25,494 nt of DNA from CFX5 sp964568485 (lineage in GTDB: Bacteria; Chloroflexota; Anaerolineae; Caldilineales; Caldilineaceae). Positions within the stretch are counted from its first letter, which is position 1, and every line of letters begins with the position of its first letter. The DNA lies in the NCBI GenBank assembly GCA_964568485.1, contig CAZMRA010000035.1, positions 1 through 25,494 of the forward strand, given 5' to 3'. Both the position numbers and the translations under genes were made by a program. The notes beneath the pieces were generated by a model. That model ran no database searches. It was not told where the DNA came from and saw only the letters and a program-made list of their open reading frames with translations. Shown here piece by piece: positions 17,494 through 25,054 of the stretch.

Positions 17494-18720
17494 ATGGCGA
17501 ATCGCTCGCTGCTTTTTCGGATGTTACCTTCCCCGACAATGACAGCCGCGGAAGCGCAACTGTTGGCGAATGATGTGCGTGCATTGGTGAGTGATGATCT
17601 GGCAATTGAAGCAATACAGATTAATCAGGACCAAGCGCGCGAAGGGGTGGTGTCGGTACGAGGGAGGTTGCTACGCCCTAGCTATGAGGTATTCTCCCGC
17701 TGGTTGAGCGAATTCAACCGCCGGGGCTATACACCGATACTTCGCCCGGACTCCGCTGGCGATGATCAGCAAGTGGTGTTGCATGTGATCGCTGGGGTCG
17801 CCCCGAAAAGCCAGCCGCGTGTTTGGATTAATGTGCTGCTCTTCGTACTTACCGTGATCAGCACGCTCTTTTCCGGCATGTTCTATGGCGATAACCAACT
17901 GGTGCTCAATTCCGCTTTGGATTTTCTGCGCCCACAAAATTTACTTCAAGGCTGGCCTTTTGCCGCCACCTTGCTCGGCATTTTGACTGCTCACGAATTC
18001 GGCCATTATTTTGCGGCACGCTACCATCGAGTGGCGGTGACCTTGCCCTATTTTATCCCTATGCCGCTCGGGTTTGGTACGTTTGGCGCCTTTATTCAAC
18101 TGCGCGAGCCGGTACCGGATCGCCGCAAGTTATTTGATATTGGCGTCGCCGGTCCCTTGGCCGGTTTGGTACTGGCGATCCCGTTGCTCTTTGTGGGGTT
18201 GTCCACCAGCCAATTGACCATGCCGATCCCCGGCGGGATGTTGGAGGGCAACAGCATCCTTTACTTTTTGGCCAAGATTTTGGTCTTTGGCAAACAACTG
18301 CCAAACCCGGTCACGGGCGAAGATGTCTTGATGAACCAGGTGACCTTTGCTGCGTGGATTGGGCTATTGGTCACGGCACTCAACTTGTTGCCAGTGGGGC
18401 AGCTGGATGGCGGCCATACGGTCTTTGCGCTGTTTGGCGAACGGGCCAAGATCATCAATCGTGTGACCTTTACCCTGTTGGTGTTCTTGGCGGTCGCTAG
18501 TCTGACGCCGTTGCAAGAGATTCTGCCCGCGCTGCAGTACATTGGTTACAACGGCTGGTTTATCTGGGTTATCTTGATCTACTTTATGATCGGCTTGTAT
18601 CATCCCCCAGCATTGGATGATGTAACACAGTTGGATCCGCGACGGCGTTGGATCGGGTACGGAGTCGTGTTGCTCTTCGTGTTGATCTTTGTGCCCGTTC
18701 CCTTTACGCCAATTTTATAA
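17494..18720 (+). CDS. Site-2 protease family (M50) membrane metalloprotease
   Basis: A 408-residue protein: a soluble N-terminal region (1-108), then about seven to eight hydrophobic segments. The Zn2+ site is complete: HEFGH (167-171) inside a membrane helix, and NLLPVGQLDGG (297-307), whose D305 is the third ligand. FGTFGAFIQLREP (194-206) is the conserved loop of the EGY/S2P-like group. Such enzymes cut substrates within or next to the cytoplasmic membrane, often anti-sigma factors or signal peptides. The N-terminal soluble part, similar in placement to that of chloroplast EGY proteins and cyanobacterial homologues, may bind substrate. No PDZ domain is visible. AGGA (17482-17485) lies 8 nt before the ATG. 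Next gene after 49 bp. Confidence 0.88.
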   Translation: MANRSLLFRMLPSPTMTAAEAQLLANDVRALVSDDLAIEAIQINQDQAREGVVSVRGRLLRPSYEVFSRWLSEFNRRGYTPILRPDSAGDDQQVVLHVIAGVAPKSQPRVWINVLLFVLTVISTLFSGMFYGDNQLVLNSALDFLRPQNLLQGWPFAATLLGILTAHEFGHYFAARYHRVAVTLPYFIPMPLGFGTFGAFIQLREPVPDRRKLFDIGVAGPLAGLVLAIPLLFVGLSTSQLTMPIPGGMLEGNSILYFLAKILVFGKQLPNPVTGEDVLMNQVTFAAWIGLLVTALNLLPVGQLDGGHTVFALFGERAKIINRVTFTLLVFLAVASLTPLQEILPALQYIGYNGWFIWVILIYFMIGLYHPPALDDVTQLDPRRRWIGYGVVLLFVLIFVPVPFTPIL

Positions 18721-18769
18721 ACGAGCGTGCTCGGATGAACATTCAAGCACGTAGCTTTGCAGAGGAACC

Positions 18770-19951
18770 ATGAGCAATCTAGCAATCAAGGGCGGTTCAC
18801 CCGTCCGCACAAAATCGTGGCCTCGCTGGCCGCAATGGGATGAACAAGAACGCGAACGGCTATTGGCGGTATTGGCCTCGGGCGACTGGGGTGGATACAG
18901 CGAAGGTGTTCGGCAATTTGAACAACGCTTTGGCGAGCGCCATCAGGCCAAACACTGCATTGCCGTGGCCAATGGCACGCTCTCGTTGGAAGCTGCGCTG
19001 CGCGTACTCGGTGTCGGCCCTGGTGACGAAGTGATCGTCCCGCCGTATACCTTTATTGCCACGGCGAATGCCGTGCGCCTCACAGGAGCAACACCGGTCT
19101 TTGCCGACATTGAGCCAGATACGTATAATCTGGATGTCGAGCAGGTAGAAAAGGCGATCAGCAAGCGCACCAAGGCGATTATTCCGGTGCATTTTGCCGG
19201 TCTTTCTGTGGATCTGGATGAGCTGTTGTTAGTGGCTCAAGCGCATGATTTGGCCGTTGTAGAAGATGCTGCCCACGCGCATGGTGCGAGTTGGCAAGGC
19301 CAGCCCCTCGGCACCCACGGCGACATTGGCTCGTTCAGCTTGCAAGCCAGTAAAAATCTCACGGCGGGCGAAGGTGGGATCTTGCTCACCAATGACGATG
19401 ACCTAGCGGCCAAGTTGTGGAGCTATGTCAACCAGGGGCGCTCGGCCAATGGTGCTTGGTATGAGCATGATCTGCTGGGCAGCAACTTGCGTATCACTGG
19501 CTGGCAAGCGGGGATTCTCTTAGCGCAACTCGAGCGGCTCGATGATCAACTGCAGCGGCGACAAGCCAATGCGCGCCGCCTCAACGAGATCCTCGAGGAG
19601 ATCGACGGCCCTACGCCGATGCGCTGGGACCCACGGGCGGATAATCACGCCTTCCATCTCTTTATGATGCGTTACGATCCGCGCAAATTTGGTGGATTAC
19701 CACGCGAGCAGTTTGTCGAAGCCTTGCGCGCTGAAGGTGTGCCCTGTTCAACCGGTTATGCGGTGCCGCTCTACAAACAACAGCCGCTGGCCAAGCCACA
19801 CAGCCGCATCCTGCCTTGTCCAGTCGCCGAACAGGCCTGCCAAGAAGCCGTTTGGATCACGCAGAATCTTTTGCTCGCCGAGCAGGACGAGATCGACGAA
19901 ATTGGCCAAGCGATCGTGAAGATCCGCGAGAATGTGAACGACCTGCTCTAA
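18770..19951 (+). CDS. DegT/DnrJ/EryC1/StrS-family PLP aminotransferase
   Basis: A 393-residue fold-type I PLP enzyme. Catalytic K195 lies in SLQASKNLTAGEGG, D166 in VVEDAAHAHGA contacts the pyridine nitrogen, and ANGTLSLEAAL (68-78) and PPYTFIATANAV (91-102) form the phosphate cup and sugar-binding loops. These enzymes transfer an amino group from Glu or Gln to keto-sugars for surface polysaccharides or antibiotics, or act in related sugar dehydration. No nucleotide-sugar genes are nearby, so the product is open. AGAGGA (18760-18765) lies 4 nt before the ATG. A 6-bp hairpin (CGTGCT 18726-18731 with AGCACG 18746-18751) lies in the gap with no T-run. Co-directional with the protease and cysS. 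Confidence 0.9.
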   Translation: MSNLAIKGGSPVRTKSWPRWPQWDEQERERLLAVLASGDWGGYSEGVRQFEQRFGERHQAKHCIAVANGTLSLEAALRVLGVGPGDEVIVPPYTFIATANAVRLTGATPVFADIEPDTYNLDVEQVEKAISKRTKAIIPVHFAGLSVDLDELLLVAQAHDLAVVEDAAHAHGASWQGQPLGTHGDIGSFSLQASKNLTAGEGGILLTNDDDLAAKLWSYVNQGRSANGAWYEHDLLGSNLRITGWQAGILLAQLERLDDQLQRRQANARRLNEILEEIDGPTPMRWDPRADNHAFHLFMMRYDPRKFGGLPREQFVEALRAEGVPCSTGYAVPLYKQQPLAKPHSRILPCPVAEQACQEAVWITQNLLLAEQDEIDEIGQAIVKIRENVNDLL

Positions 19952-20011
19952 ACCCCATGCGTGCAGATCACGCGTGGCCGACCATCAACCATCCTTGTCT
20001 CTAATGAATCT

Positions 20012-21385
20012 ATGACCCTACGCCTCTACGATACCTATAGCCGTTCTTTACGTGAATTTGTGCCGCTCAACCCGCCCGAAGTGGGCCTATATACGTGTGG
20101 CCCTACGGTCTACGACTACGCCCACATCGGCAATCTGCGCACCTATCTCTTTGAGGATATTTTGCGCCGCGTGTTGCTCTTTAATGGCTATGCTGTCAAG
20201 CATGTGATGAATATCACCGATGTCGGCCACCTGGTTTCGGATGGCGATACCGGCGAAGACAAGATGGAACGGGGCTCGCGGCGCACGGGCAAATCGGCCT
20301 GGGAGATTGCTGCGTTCTATACCGAGGCCTTCCAAGCCGATCTGGAGCGCTTGAACATCCTCCCGCCGACGGTCTGGTGTCGGGCGACCGATTACATCGC
20401 CGAGCAGATCGCCACTATCCAGTGCATTGAAGCCAATGGCTTCACCTATCGCACCAGCGACGGCATTTACTTCGACACCTCCAAGCTACCGGATTATGGC
20501 TATTTGGCCCGGCTGGATATTGCCGGTCTACAGGCGGGGGCTCGGGTCGATATGGGCGAAAAGCGGAATCCCACCGATTTTGCCCTGTGGAAATTCAGCC
20601 CGCCGAATGAACAGCGCCAGATGGAGTGGGAGAGCCCGTGGGGTATCGGCTTCCCTGGTTGGCATATTGAATGTTCGGCCATGTCGACCAAGTTCTTGGG
20701 CTCGTTTTTCGATATCCACTGTGGTGGGGAAGATCATATCTCAGTGCACCATACGAATGAGATTGCCCAGACCCAAGCCTGCGAGGGCACCCATTTGGCT
20801 AATTTCTGGCTACATGGCACCTTCTTGCAGATTGACGAAGCCAAGATGTCGAAGTCGAGTGGTGAGTTTCTGCGCTTGCAAAGCCTGCTTGATCGCAACA
20901 TTGACCCATTGGTCTATCGCTTTTTCTGCCTAGGGGCTCACTACCGGGCCAAGCTCAACTTTACCTGGGAAGGCTTGGATGGCGCGGCAACGGCCTTGAA
21001 TCGACTGCGCACGGCCGTGCATAGCTGGGGCGACCCGGGCACACCAGATCCTGAGTATGTTGAACGCTTCACTGCGCAGATCAACGATGACCTCAACATG
21101 CCGCGGGCATTGGCCGTCTTGTGGGATCTTGTCCGTAGTGATTTGGAGCCGGCGACCAAAAAGGCGACCGTGTTGCTTTTTGATCAAGTCTTTGGCTTAG
21201 GGTTGGCCGAGTGGCAACCTGAAGAGAGCGCCGTGCCAGCCGAAATTTTGGCGCTAGCCGAGCAACGTCAACAAGCGCGCGCCGAAAAGCGTTGGCAGGA
21301 TGCCGACCGCCTGCGCGATCAGATCAAAGCTGCGGGCTACGAATTGGAAGATACGCCGCAAGGACCACGCGTCCGCGCCAAATGA
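20012..21385 (+). CDS. cysS: Cysteinyl-tRNA synthetase
   Basis: A 457-residue class I synthetase, normal length. HIGN (38-41), the KMSKS loop (278-282, followed by SGEF rather than the commoner LGNF) and the Zn2+ ligands C29 (YTCGP), C221 (HIECSAMS), H246 and E250 (HHTNE) are all there, so it should charge tRNA-Cys. The C-terminus has the anticodon-binding helical region, ending EDTPQGPRVRAK. I chose ATG 20012 because it begins exactly with the family's MTLRLYDTYSR strand. Upstream GTG 19961 would add 17 unsupported residues. Neither start has a clear Shine-Dalgarno, so translation may depend on coupling to the aminotransferase gene 60 bp before. Confidence 0.95.
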   Translation: MTLRLYDTYSRSLREFVPLNPPEVGLYTCGPTVYDYAHIGNLRTYLFEDILRRVLLFNGYAVKHVMNITDVGHLVSDGDTGEDKMERGSRRTGKSAWEIAAFYTEAFQADLERLNILPPTVWCRATDYIAEQIATIQCIEANGFTYRTSDGIYFDTSKLPDYGYLARLDIAGLQAGARVDMGEKRNPTDFALWKFSPPNEQRQMEWESPWGIGFPGWHIECSAMSTKFLGSFFDIHCGGEDHISVHHTNEIAQTQACEGTHLANFWLHGTFLQIDEAKMSKSSGEFLRLQSLLDRNIDPLVYRFFCLGAHYRAKLNFTWEGLDGAATALNRLRTAVHSWGDPGTPDPEYVERFTAQINDDLNMPRALAVLWDLVRSDLEPATKKATVLLFDQVFGLGLAEWQPEESAVPAEILALAEQRQQARAEKRWQDADRLRDQIKAAGYELEDTPQGPRVRAK

Positions 21386-21451
21386 TCCGTCAACTGGGGC
21401 GTGTGCTTCCCATGGTGCGTACGCCCACATAATTCAGCCGATTGTGATTGC

Positions 21452-21455
21452 GAGG
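21452..21455 (+). promoter_or_regulatory. Ribosome binding site that sets the DinB-fold start
   Basis: GAGG lies 5 nt before GTG 21461. An earlier GTG at 21401 would add a cysteine-rich, family-unlike leader. Confidence 0.4.
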
Positions 21456-21460
21456 CTACT

Positions 21461-21949
21461 GTGTCCAACCTTATCGATTTACGCAAACGTCATATCTCGT
21501 TGATGGAGCAATCGCTGAGCATCCTCGGCAATGTGCTGGCGGATGTCAGCCAGGAGACCGCGACCACCCTGCGCGATCTGAATGATGGTGACAAGGGCTG
21601 GACCACCGTGGAAGTGCTCTGCCACTTGCGCGATTATGATACGATCTTCCGGCAGCGGGCGGAGCGCATTGTCAACGAGGAAAATCCCCGTTTCGCTCCG
21701 TCCGATCACGAAGCATTGGCACGTGAGCGGCGCTACAATGAGCAAGACCTGCGCCAAGTCTATGCGGATTTGGCCCAATCACGCGCCCAAACACTGGCCT
21801 TCTTCCAGCAGTTGACCGATGAGCAATGGGAGCGCGCCGGCATCCACCCGGAGCGCGGTCCATTCAGCATGACCGATGCGTGCGTTCAGGTCGGCACGCA
21901 CGAGATCCTGCATCTCGAGCAGATCCTGCGAATTTTGCGGCAAGTGTAG
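21461..21949 (+). CDS. DinB-superfamily (four-helix bundle) protein
   Basis: A 162-residue all-helical protein starting at GTG. H55 (EVLCHLRDYD), H147 and H151 (GTHEILHLEQ) sit at the three places where DinB/YfiT-like proteins bind a divalent metal. The family includes thiol transferases that use bacillithiol or mycothiol, metal hydrolases and many proteins of unknown role. Its neighbour cysS suggests a loose thiol/cysteine link, but this is weak. It ends just before a perfect 15-bp inverted repeat, so it is the last gene of the 17494-21949 cluster. Confidence 0.8.
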   Translation: MSNLIDLRKRHISLMEQSLSILGNVLADVSQETATTLRDLNDGDKGWTTVEVLCHLRDYDTIFRQRAERIVNEENPRFAPSDHEALARERRYNEQDLRQVYADLAQSRAQTLAFFQQLTDEQWERAGIHPERGPFSMTDACVQVGTHEILHLEQILRILRQV

Positions 21950-21955
21950 CTTGTG

Positions 21956-22003
21956 AAGCGTGATGCATGATCTCGTGCCTTGGTCATTTCATGCATCACG
22001 CTT
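21956..22003 (+). repeat. Perfect 15-bp inverted repeat, probable terminator hairpin
   Basis: The arms at 21956-21970 and 21989-22003 (AAGCGTGATGCATGA and its complement) are perfect, with an 18-nt loop. No T-run follows, so it may be a factor-assisted terminator or a 3' stabiliser. It begins 7 bp after the DinB stop. Confidence 0.6.
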
Positions 22004-22017
22004 GAATGGAACTCCCC

Positions 22018-22314
22018 ATGCTTCGATTTCTCATCAGCACGATCAGCTTTGCTTTTAGCACGGCCTGGTTCCTCGGCTGGAGCAAAGGTTATAGCGATGC
22101 CCAACTCGATAAAATGCAGCAAAAGGTGCATTTTACCCCTGGCTCTGAGACGCTCGTCCCACCCAGTGTGGCGATCAGTAGTGCAGCTTTGTTGGGCAGC
22201 CATTTTATGTTGGGGCGGCTTCTGCTCCGCTTGCGCGGTTGGCAGATGGTGCTGAGTCTGTTGCTAGGTGCCCTGGCTGGCGTGGGGATCTTTTTGAACA
22301 AGGACAACGCGTAA
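22018..22314 (+). CDS. Small membrane protein of unknown function
   Basis: A 98-residue protein (102 if it starts at ATG 22006). I see hydrophobic segments near residues 3-17, a longer one around 47-66 (SVAISSAALLGSHFMLGRLLL) and one at about 71-88 (MVLSLLLGALAGVGIFL). Between them is a polar, charged stretch (GYSDAQLDKMQQKVHFTPGSETL). I recognise no family. The Shine-Dalgarno is weak (TGGA, 22007-22010); this favours 22018 slightly. Coding is supported by its uninterrupted frame, the hydrophobic pattern and the fact that it fills the space between the DinB hairpin and the DUF3891 gene. Confidence 0.6.
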   Translation: MLRFLISTISFAFSTAWFLGWSKGYSDAQLDKMQQKVHFTPGSETLVPPSVAISSAALLGSHFMLGRLLLRLRGWQMVLSLLLGALAGVGIFLNKDNA

Positions 22315-22367
22315 ACCAACCCAGCTTCCACCCTCGCCTCTCCTCAGAACGTGCACCCAAGAATGCT

Positions 22368-22379
22368 CGCCAGCTGGCG
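22368..22379. repeat. Perfect 12-bp palindrome upstream of the DUF3891 gene
   Basis: CGCCAGCTGGCG reads the same on both strands. It lies 40 bp before the start at 22419. It could be an operator, or chance. Confidence 0.4.
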
Positions 22380-22408
22380 TGGGATGCGCAGCACTTTCTT
22401 AGAACAAC

Positions 22409-22412
22409 GGAG
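22409..22412 (+). promoter_or_regulatory. Ribosome binding site that sets the DUF3891 start
   Basis: GGAG lies 6 nt before ATG 22419. The frame is open from 22239, but that earlier start lies inside the preceding membrane-protein gene. Confidence 0.5.
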
Positions 22413-22418
22413 CAGGAA

Positions 22419-23210
22419 ATGATTGTCCGTGAGCTTGGCAACGGTCAGTTGCTTTGTATCCACCAGACTACCCATGCCCTCATGGCTGCAGAGTTTTGTC
22501 GCCATTGGGGGAATCGTGAGTTTGCGCGGCCAGAACCCTATGGCCCGGTGATGCTCGGAATTGCCCAACATGATAACGGCTGGTACGAGTGGGAGCGCCA
22601 GCCCAAGTTACGCGCCGACGGTTACCCGCAGGACTTTCTGCACGAGTCCGATCTCGACGGCAAGCTCCAGCTTTGGCAGCGAGGCATCGACCGGTTATAC
22701 GGCCAGCACCCATATGCGGCGCTGTTGCTCAGCCAGCACGCGACTACGCTCTACGCAGCCGATCTGCGCAACGTCACGCTACCTGCCGACATCCGGCAGC
22801 GCACCGAAGAGTTTATTGTGCGCCAGCAGCAGTTTGTTCACCTCGTTCGCCAGCAACTCGAGCCCGATCCCATCTATGAAGTTGCCCTGCAGGATGAGAC
22901 GATCGCCGCGCATACCAACTTGCTCAAGTTTGGCGACAATGCCAGCCTGCAGGTGATTGTACCCTGGCAGAACGAGCGCACCTTAGCCAATTGTCCCGTG
23001 GATTTCCGCGGCACCTATACGGAGATCCGCATGGCCTATCACGATGACACTATCACCTTCGCTCCCTGGCCATTTGGTGTGGCCGAGTTTACCGTCAGCA
23101 TCAGTGGTTATGTGCTCAATCAGCGGATATTTGTGGACGAGGCGAGCTATCATGCTGCGCTGGCCGCTGCATCGTATCGACAACTGCATTGGCGGGTGAT
23201 CCCCGCATAG
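22419..23210 (+). CDS. DUF3891 family protein
   Basis: A 263-residue protein. The opening MIVRELGNGQLLCIHQTTHALMAAEFCRHWG and the motif QHDNGWYEWERQP (50-62) are the signature of DUF3891, a family with no established function. Conserved His/Asp pairs (H15, H19, H51-D52) suggest an HD-like helical metal site and a possible hydrolase, but this is inference. It lies 104 bp after the small membrane protein and 74 bp before the FAD/Fe-S fusion. No membrane segment or signal peptide. Start choice follows the domain and the ribosome site. Confidence 0.75.
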   Translation: MIVRELGNGQLLCIHQTTHALMAAEFCRHWGNREFARPEPYGPVMLGIAQHDNGWYEWERQPKLRADGYPQDFLHESDLDGKLQLWQRGIDRLYGQHPYAALLLSQHATTLYAADLRNVTLPADIRQRTEEFIVRQQQFVHLVRQQLEPDPIYEVALQDETIAAHTNLLKFGDNASLQVIVPWQNERTLANCPVDFRGTYTEIRMAYHDDTITFAPWPFGVAEFTVSISGYVLNQRIFVDEASYHAALAAASYRQLHWRVIPA

Positions 23211-23284
23211 GCGCCGCGGTGTTCCTGCGCTCCCCGATTTGCAGAGATGGCAAGCGCGGGCCGCGAGTTTGAGAGGGCTGCATC

Positions 23285-24715
23285 ATGTACTCCTTTTACG
23301 AATCACCAACCACGTTAGCCGAGGCGCTCCGGCTCAAAGCGCAGCACGGCGAAGCGGCGCGGATTGTGGCCGGCGGCACCGATCTCTTGATCGAGCTTGA
23401 GCGTGGGGTGCGCAAACTCGCTGATGGCCGCCCGCCCGGGCTAATCGATCTGACTCGCATCCCTGGATTGGCGGAAATTGGGGAGGCAGATGATTGGCTG
23501 CATCTCGGCCCGCTCGTTACGCATAACCAGTGTGTGGCTAATGCCTTGATGCTGGCGAATGGCTTACCCTTGGCAAGAGCTTGCTGGGAAGTGGGCGCCC
23601 CGCAGATCCGCAACCGCGGCACCGTGGCCGGCAATGTGATCACCGGCAGCCCCGCGAATGACACGATTGTGCCGCTGCTGGCTCTAGATGCCACGGTAAC
23701 GGTGCAGAGTGCCGCCCGCGGGGAACGAACCATGCCGCTCCAGCAATTTATGCTGGGATTTCGCAAAGTTGATCTGCAACCGGATGAGATTCTTGTGCGC
23801 ATTTCCTTCCCGACCCTGCAGGCAACGGACCAAGGCGCTTTTATCAAACTCGGGTTGAGGCAGGCGCAGGCGATCAGCGTGTTGAGTGTGGCGGTGGTAA
23901 TCCGGCGGGATGAAGCGCATCCTACGGCCCCGATTCGTGAAGCGCGGATCAGCCTGGGCGCGGTGGCTGCCACGGTGATCCGCACGCCAGCTGCTGAGGA
24001 ATATCTGGTGGGCAAGTCGCTAACCGAAGAGGTTATGGTCGAGGCGGCTCGCTTGGCCCAGCAAGCTGCCACTCCGATTGATGACATCCGCAGCAGCGCC
24101 GACTACCGGCGGGCCATGGTAGAGGCCTTGGTACTGCGGGCGTTGCGCCAAATCCACAATGGCGAAACGCGAGGTGACTGGAGTGAATCCCCAGTCTTGC
24201 TCTGGGGCGATACTGAAGGCAAGTGGCCGGTGACGCAACGTGCGTCCGATCCAGTGCAGGAGGAAGTTGAGAAAAATCTAGCAACCGTGAACAGCCAGAC
24301 GATCGAACTCGTCCCAAATTGCACGCTGCTTGACAGCCTGCGAGCGGCTGGCTTTGTCGGGGTGAAAGAGGGATGCGCTGAGGGTGAATGTGGCGCTTGT
24401 ACCGTCTTTCTCGACGGCATGGCCGTGATGGCCTGTCTGGTGCCGGCTGAGCGTGCCGCGGGCAGCAATGTAACCACCGTTGAAGGTCTGCCGCAAGGCG
24501 AACAATTGCATCCGGTGCAAGCGGCTTTGGTTCAAAGTGGCGGTGTGCAGTGCGGTTATTGCACGCCGGGCTTTGTGATGAGTGCCGCCAAATTGCTGGA
24601 AGAAGCACCCCAGCCCACGCGCGAACAAGCTCAGCAGGCGCTCACCGGCAATCTCTGCCGCTGTACTGGCTACCGCAAGATCATCGATGCGGTGGTGGCC
24701 GCGGGAAAAGCGTAA
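23285..24715 (+). CDS. Fused FAD-binding and [2Fe-2S] subunit of a molybdenum hydroxylase
   Basis: A 476-residue fusion of two proteins that are usually separate. Residues 1-285 form a CoxM/CutM-like FAD domain (VAGGTDLL at 28-35 and IRNRGTVAGNV at 108-118, both contacting FAD). After a linker, residues 333-476 are a CoxS/CutS-like domain: plant-type cluster cysteines C364-x4-C369-x2-C372 and C384, then the helical half with C423-x2-C426 and C458-x1-C460. In xanthine dehydrogenase/CO dehydrogenase-type enzymes these carry electrons from a Mo-cofactor large subunit to an acceptor. No large subunit lies in the window on either side. Order FAD then Fe-S is the reverse of XdhA. AGAGGG (23272-23277) lies 7 nt before the ATG. 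A terminator follows at 24831. Confidence 0.9.
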   Translation: MYSFYESPTTLAEALRLKAQHGEAARIVAGGTDLLIELERGVRKLADGRPPGLIDLTRIPGLAEIGEADDWLHLGPLVTHNQCVANALMLANGLPLARACWEVGAPQIRNRGTVAGNVITGSPANDTIVPLLALDATVTVQSAARGERTMPLQQFMLGFRKVDLQPDEILVRISFPTLQATDQGAFIKLGLRQAQAISVLSVAVVIRRDEAHPTAPIREARISLGAVAATVIRTPAAEEYLVGKSLTEEVMVEAARLAQQAATPIDDIRSSADYRRAMVEALVLRALRQIHNGETRGDWSESPVLLWGDTEGKWPVTQRASDPVQEEVEKNLATVNSQTIELVPNCTLLDSLRAAGFVGVKEGCAEGECGACTVFLDGMAVMACLVPAERAAGSNVTTVEGLPQGEQLHPVQAALVQSGGVQCGYCTPGFVMSAAKLLEEAPQPTREQAQQALTGNLCRCTGYRKIIDAVVAAGKA

Positions 24716-24760
24716 AGCCCTGCGCATTTCCATTTTACAATAGCCCGCAATATGTGAGCA

Positions 24761-24808
24761 TGATGGGGCGAATGCCGATTTTGTCCCATCAAAAAGTGAC
24801 TAACTTTT
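24761..24808 (+). repeat. Two small inverted repeats before the terminator
   Basis: TGATGGG (24761-24767) pairs with CCCATCA (24785-24791). AAAAGT (24792-24797) pairs with ACTTTT (24803-24808). They follow one another directly. Confidence 0.4.
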
Positions 24809-24830
24809 CGTTTAAGCTTGTTTATAATAT

Positions 24831-24864
24831 GCTTGGTTCGTGCGTCAATGAACCAAGCTTTTTT
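24831..24864 (+). terminator. Intrinsic terminator downstream of the FAD/Fe-S fusion gene
   Basis: A perfect 9-bp stem, GCTTGGTTC (24831-24839) with GAACCAAGC (24850-24858), a 10-nt loop and a run of six T (24859-24864). Confidence 0.9.
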
Positions 24865-24945
24865 GTTTGTAGTGGGAGAAGATGGATGATTTTGTAAGTA
24901 ATCTGCAAGGTGGAAGTGTTTAAATCAAGTGTATGATACCCAAGT

Positions 24946-25034
24946 CTTTCCCCCGCTTTTTTATTTAATCCATTGTGCGTGGTGATTTTTGGAAGTCCCC
25001 CTAGAGTACATCCGCACCCAGATGCTTTCCCCCG
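24946..25034 (+). repeat. Two copies of a 10-bp motif upstream of the lipoprotein gene
   Basis: CTTTCCCCCG occurs at 24946-24955 and 25025-25034, 79 bp apart start to start. The second copy is 20 bp before the ATG. It could be a binding site or coincidence in C-rich tracts. Confidence 0.35.
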
Positions 25035-25054
25035 GTATCCTAAAGGAATTTAAA

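Larger units (their letters stand above)
24716..25054. other. Gap between the FAD/Fe-S fusion and the lipoprotein gene
   Basis: No gene seen. It holds hairpins (24761-24808), the strong terminator (24831-24864), a TATAAT (24823-24828) that would start transcription inside the terminator, a TATGAT (24932-24937) without a good -35, and two copies of CTTTCCCCCG. Confidence 0.6.

Noticed and set aside
23296..24087. A 263-codon open frame on the minus strand
   Set aside because: It is a mirror of the FAD-domain coding sequence; Ser/Arg/Ala-rich, without motifs.
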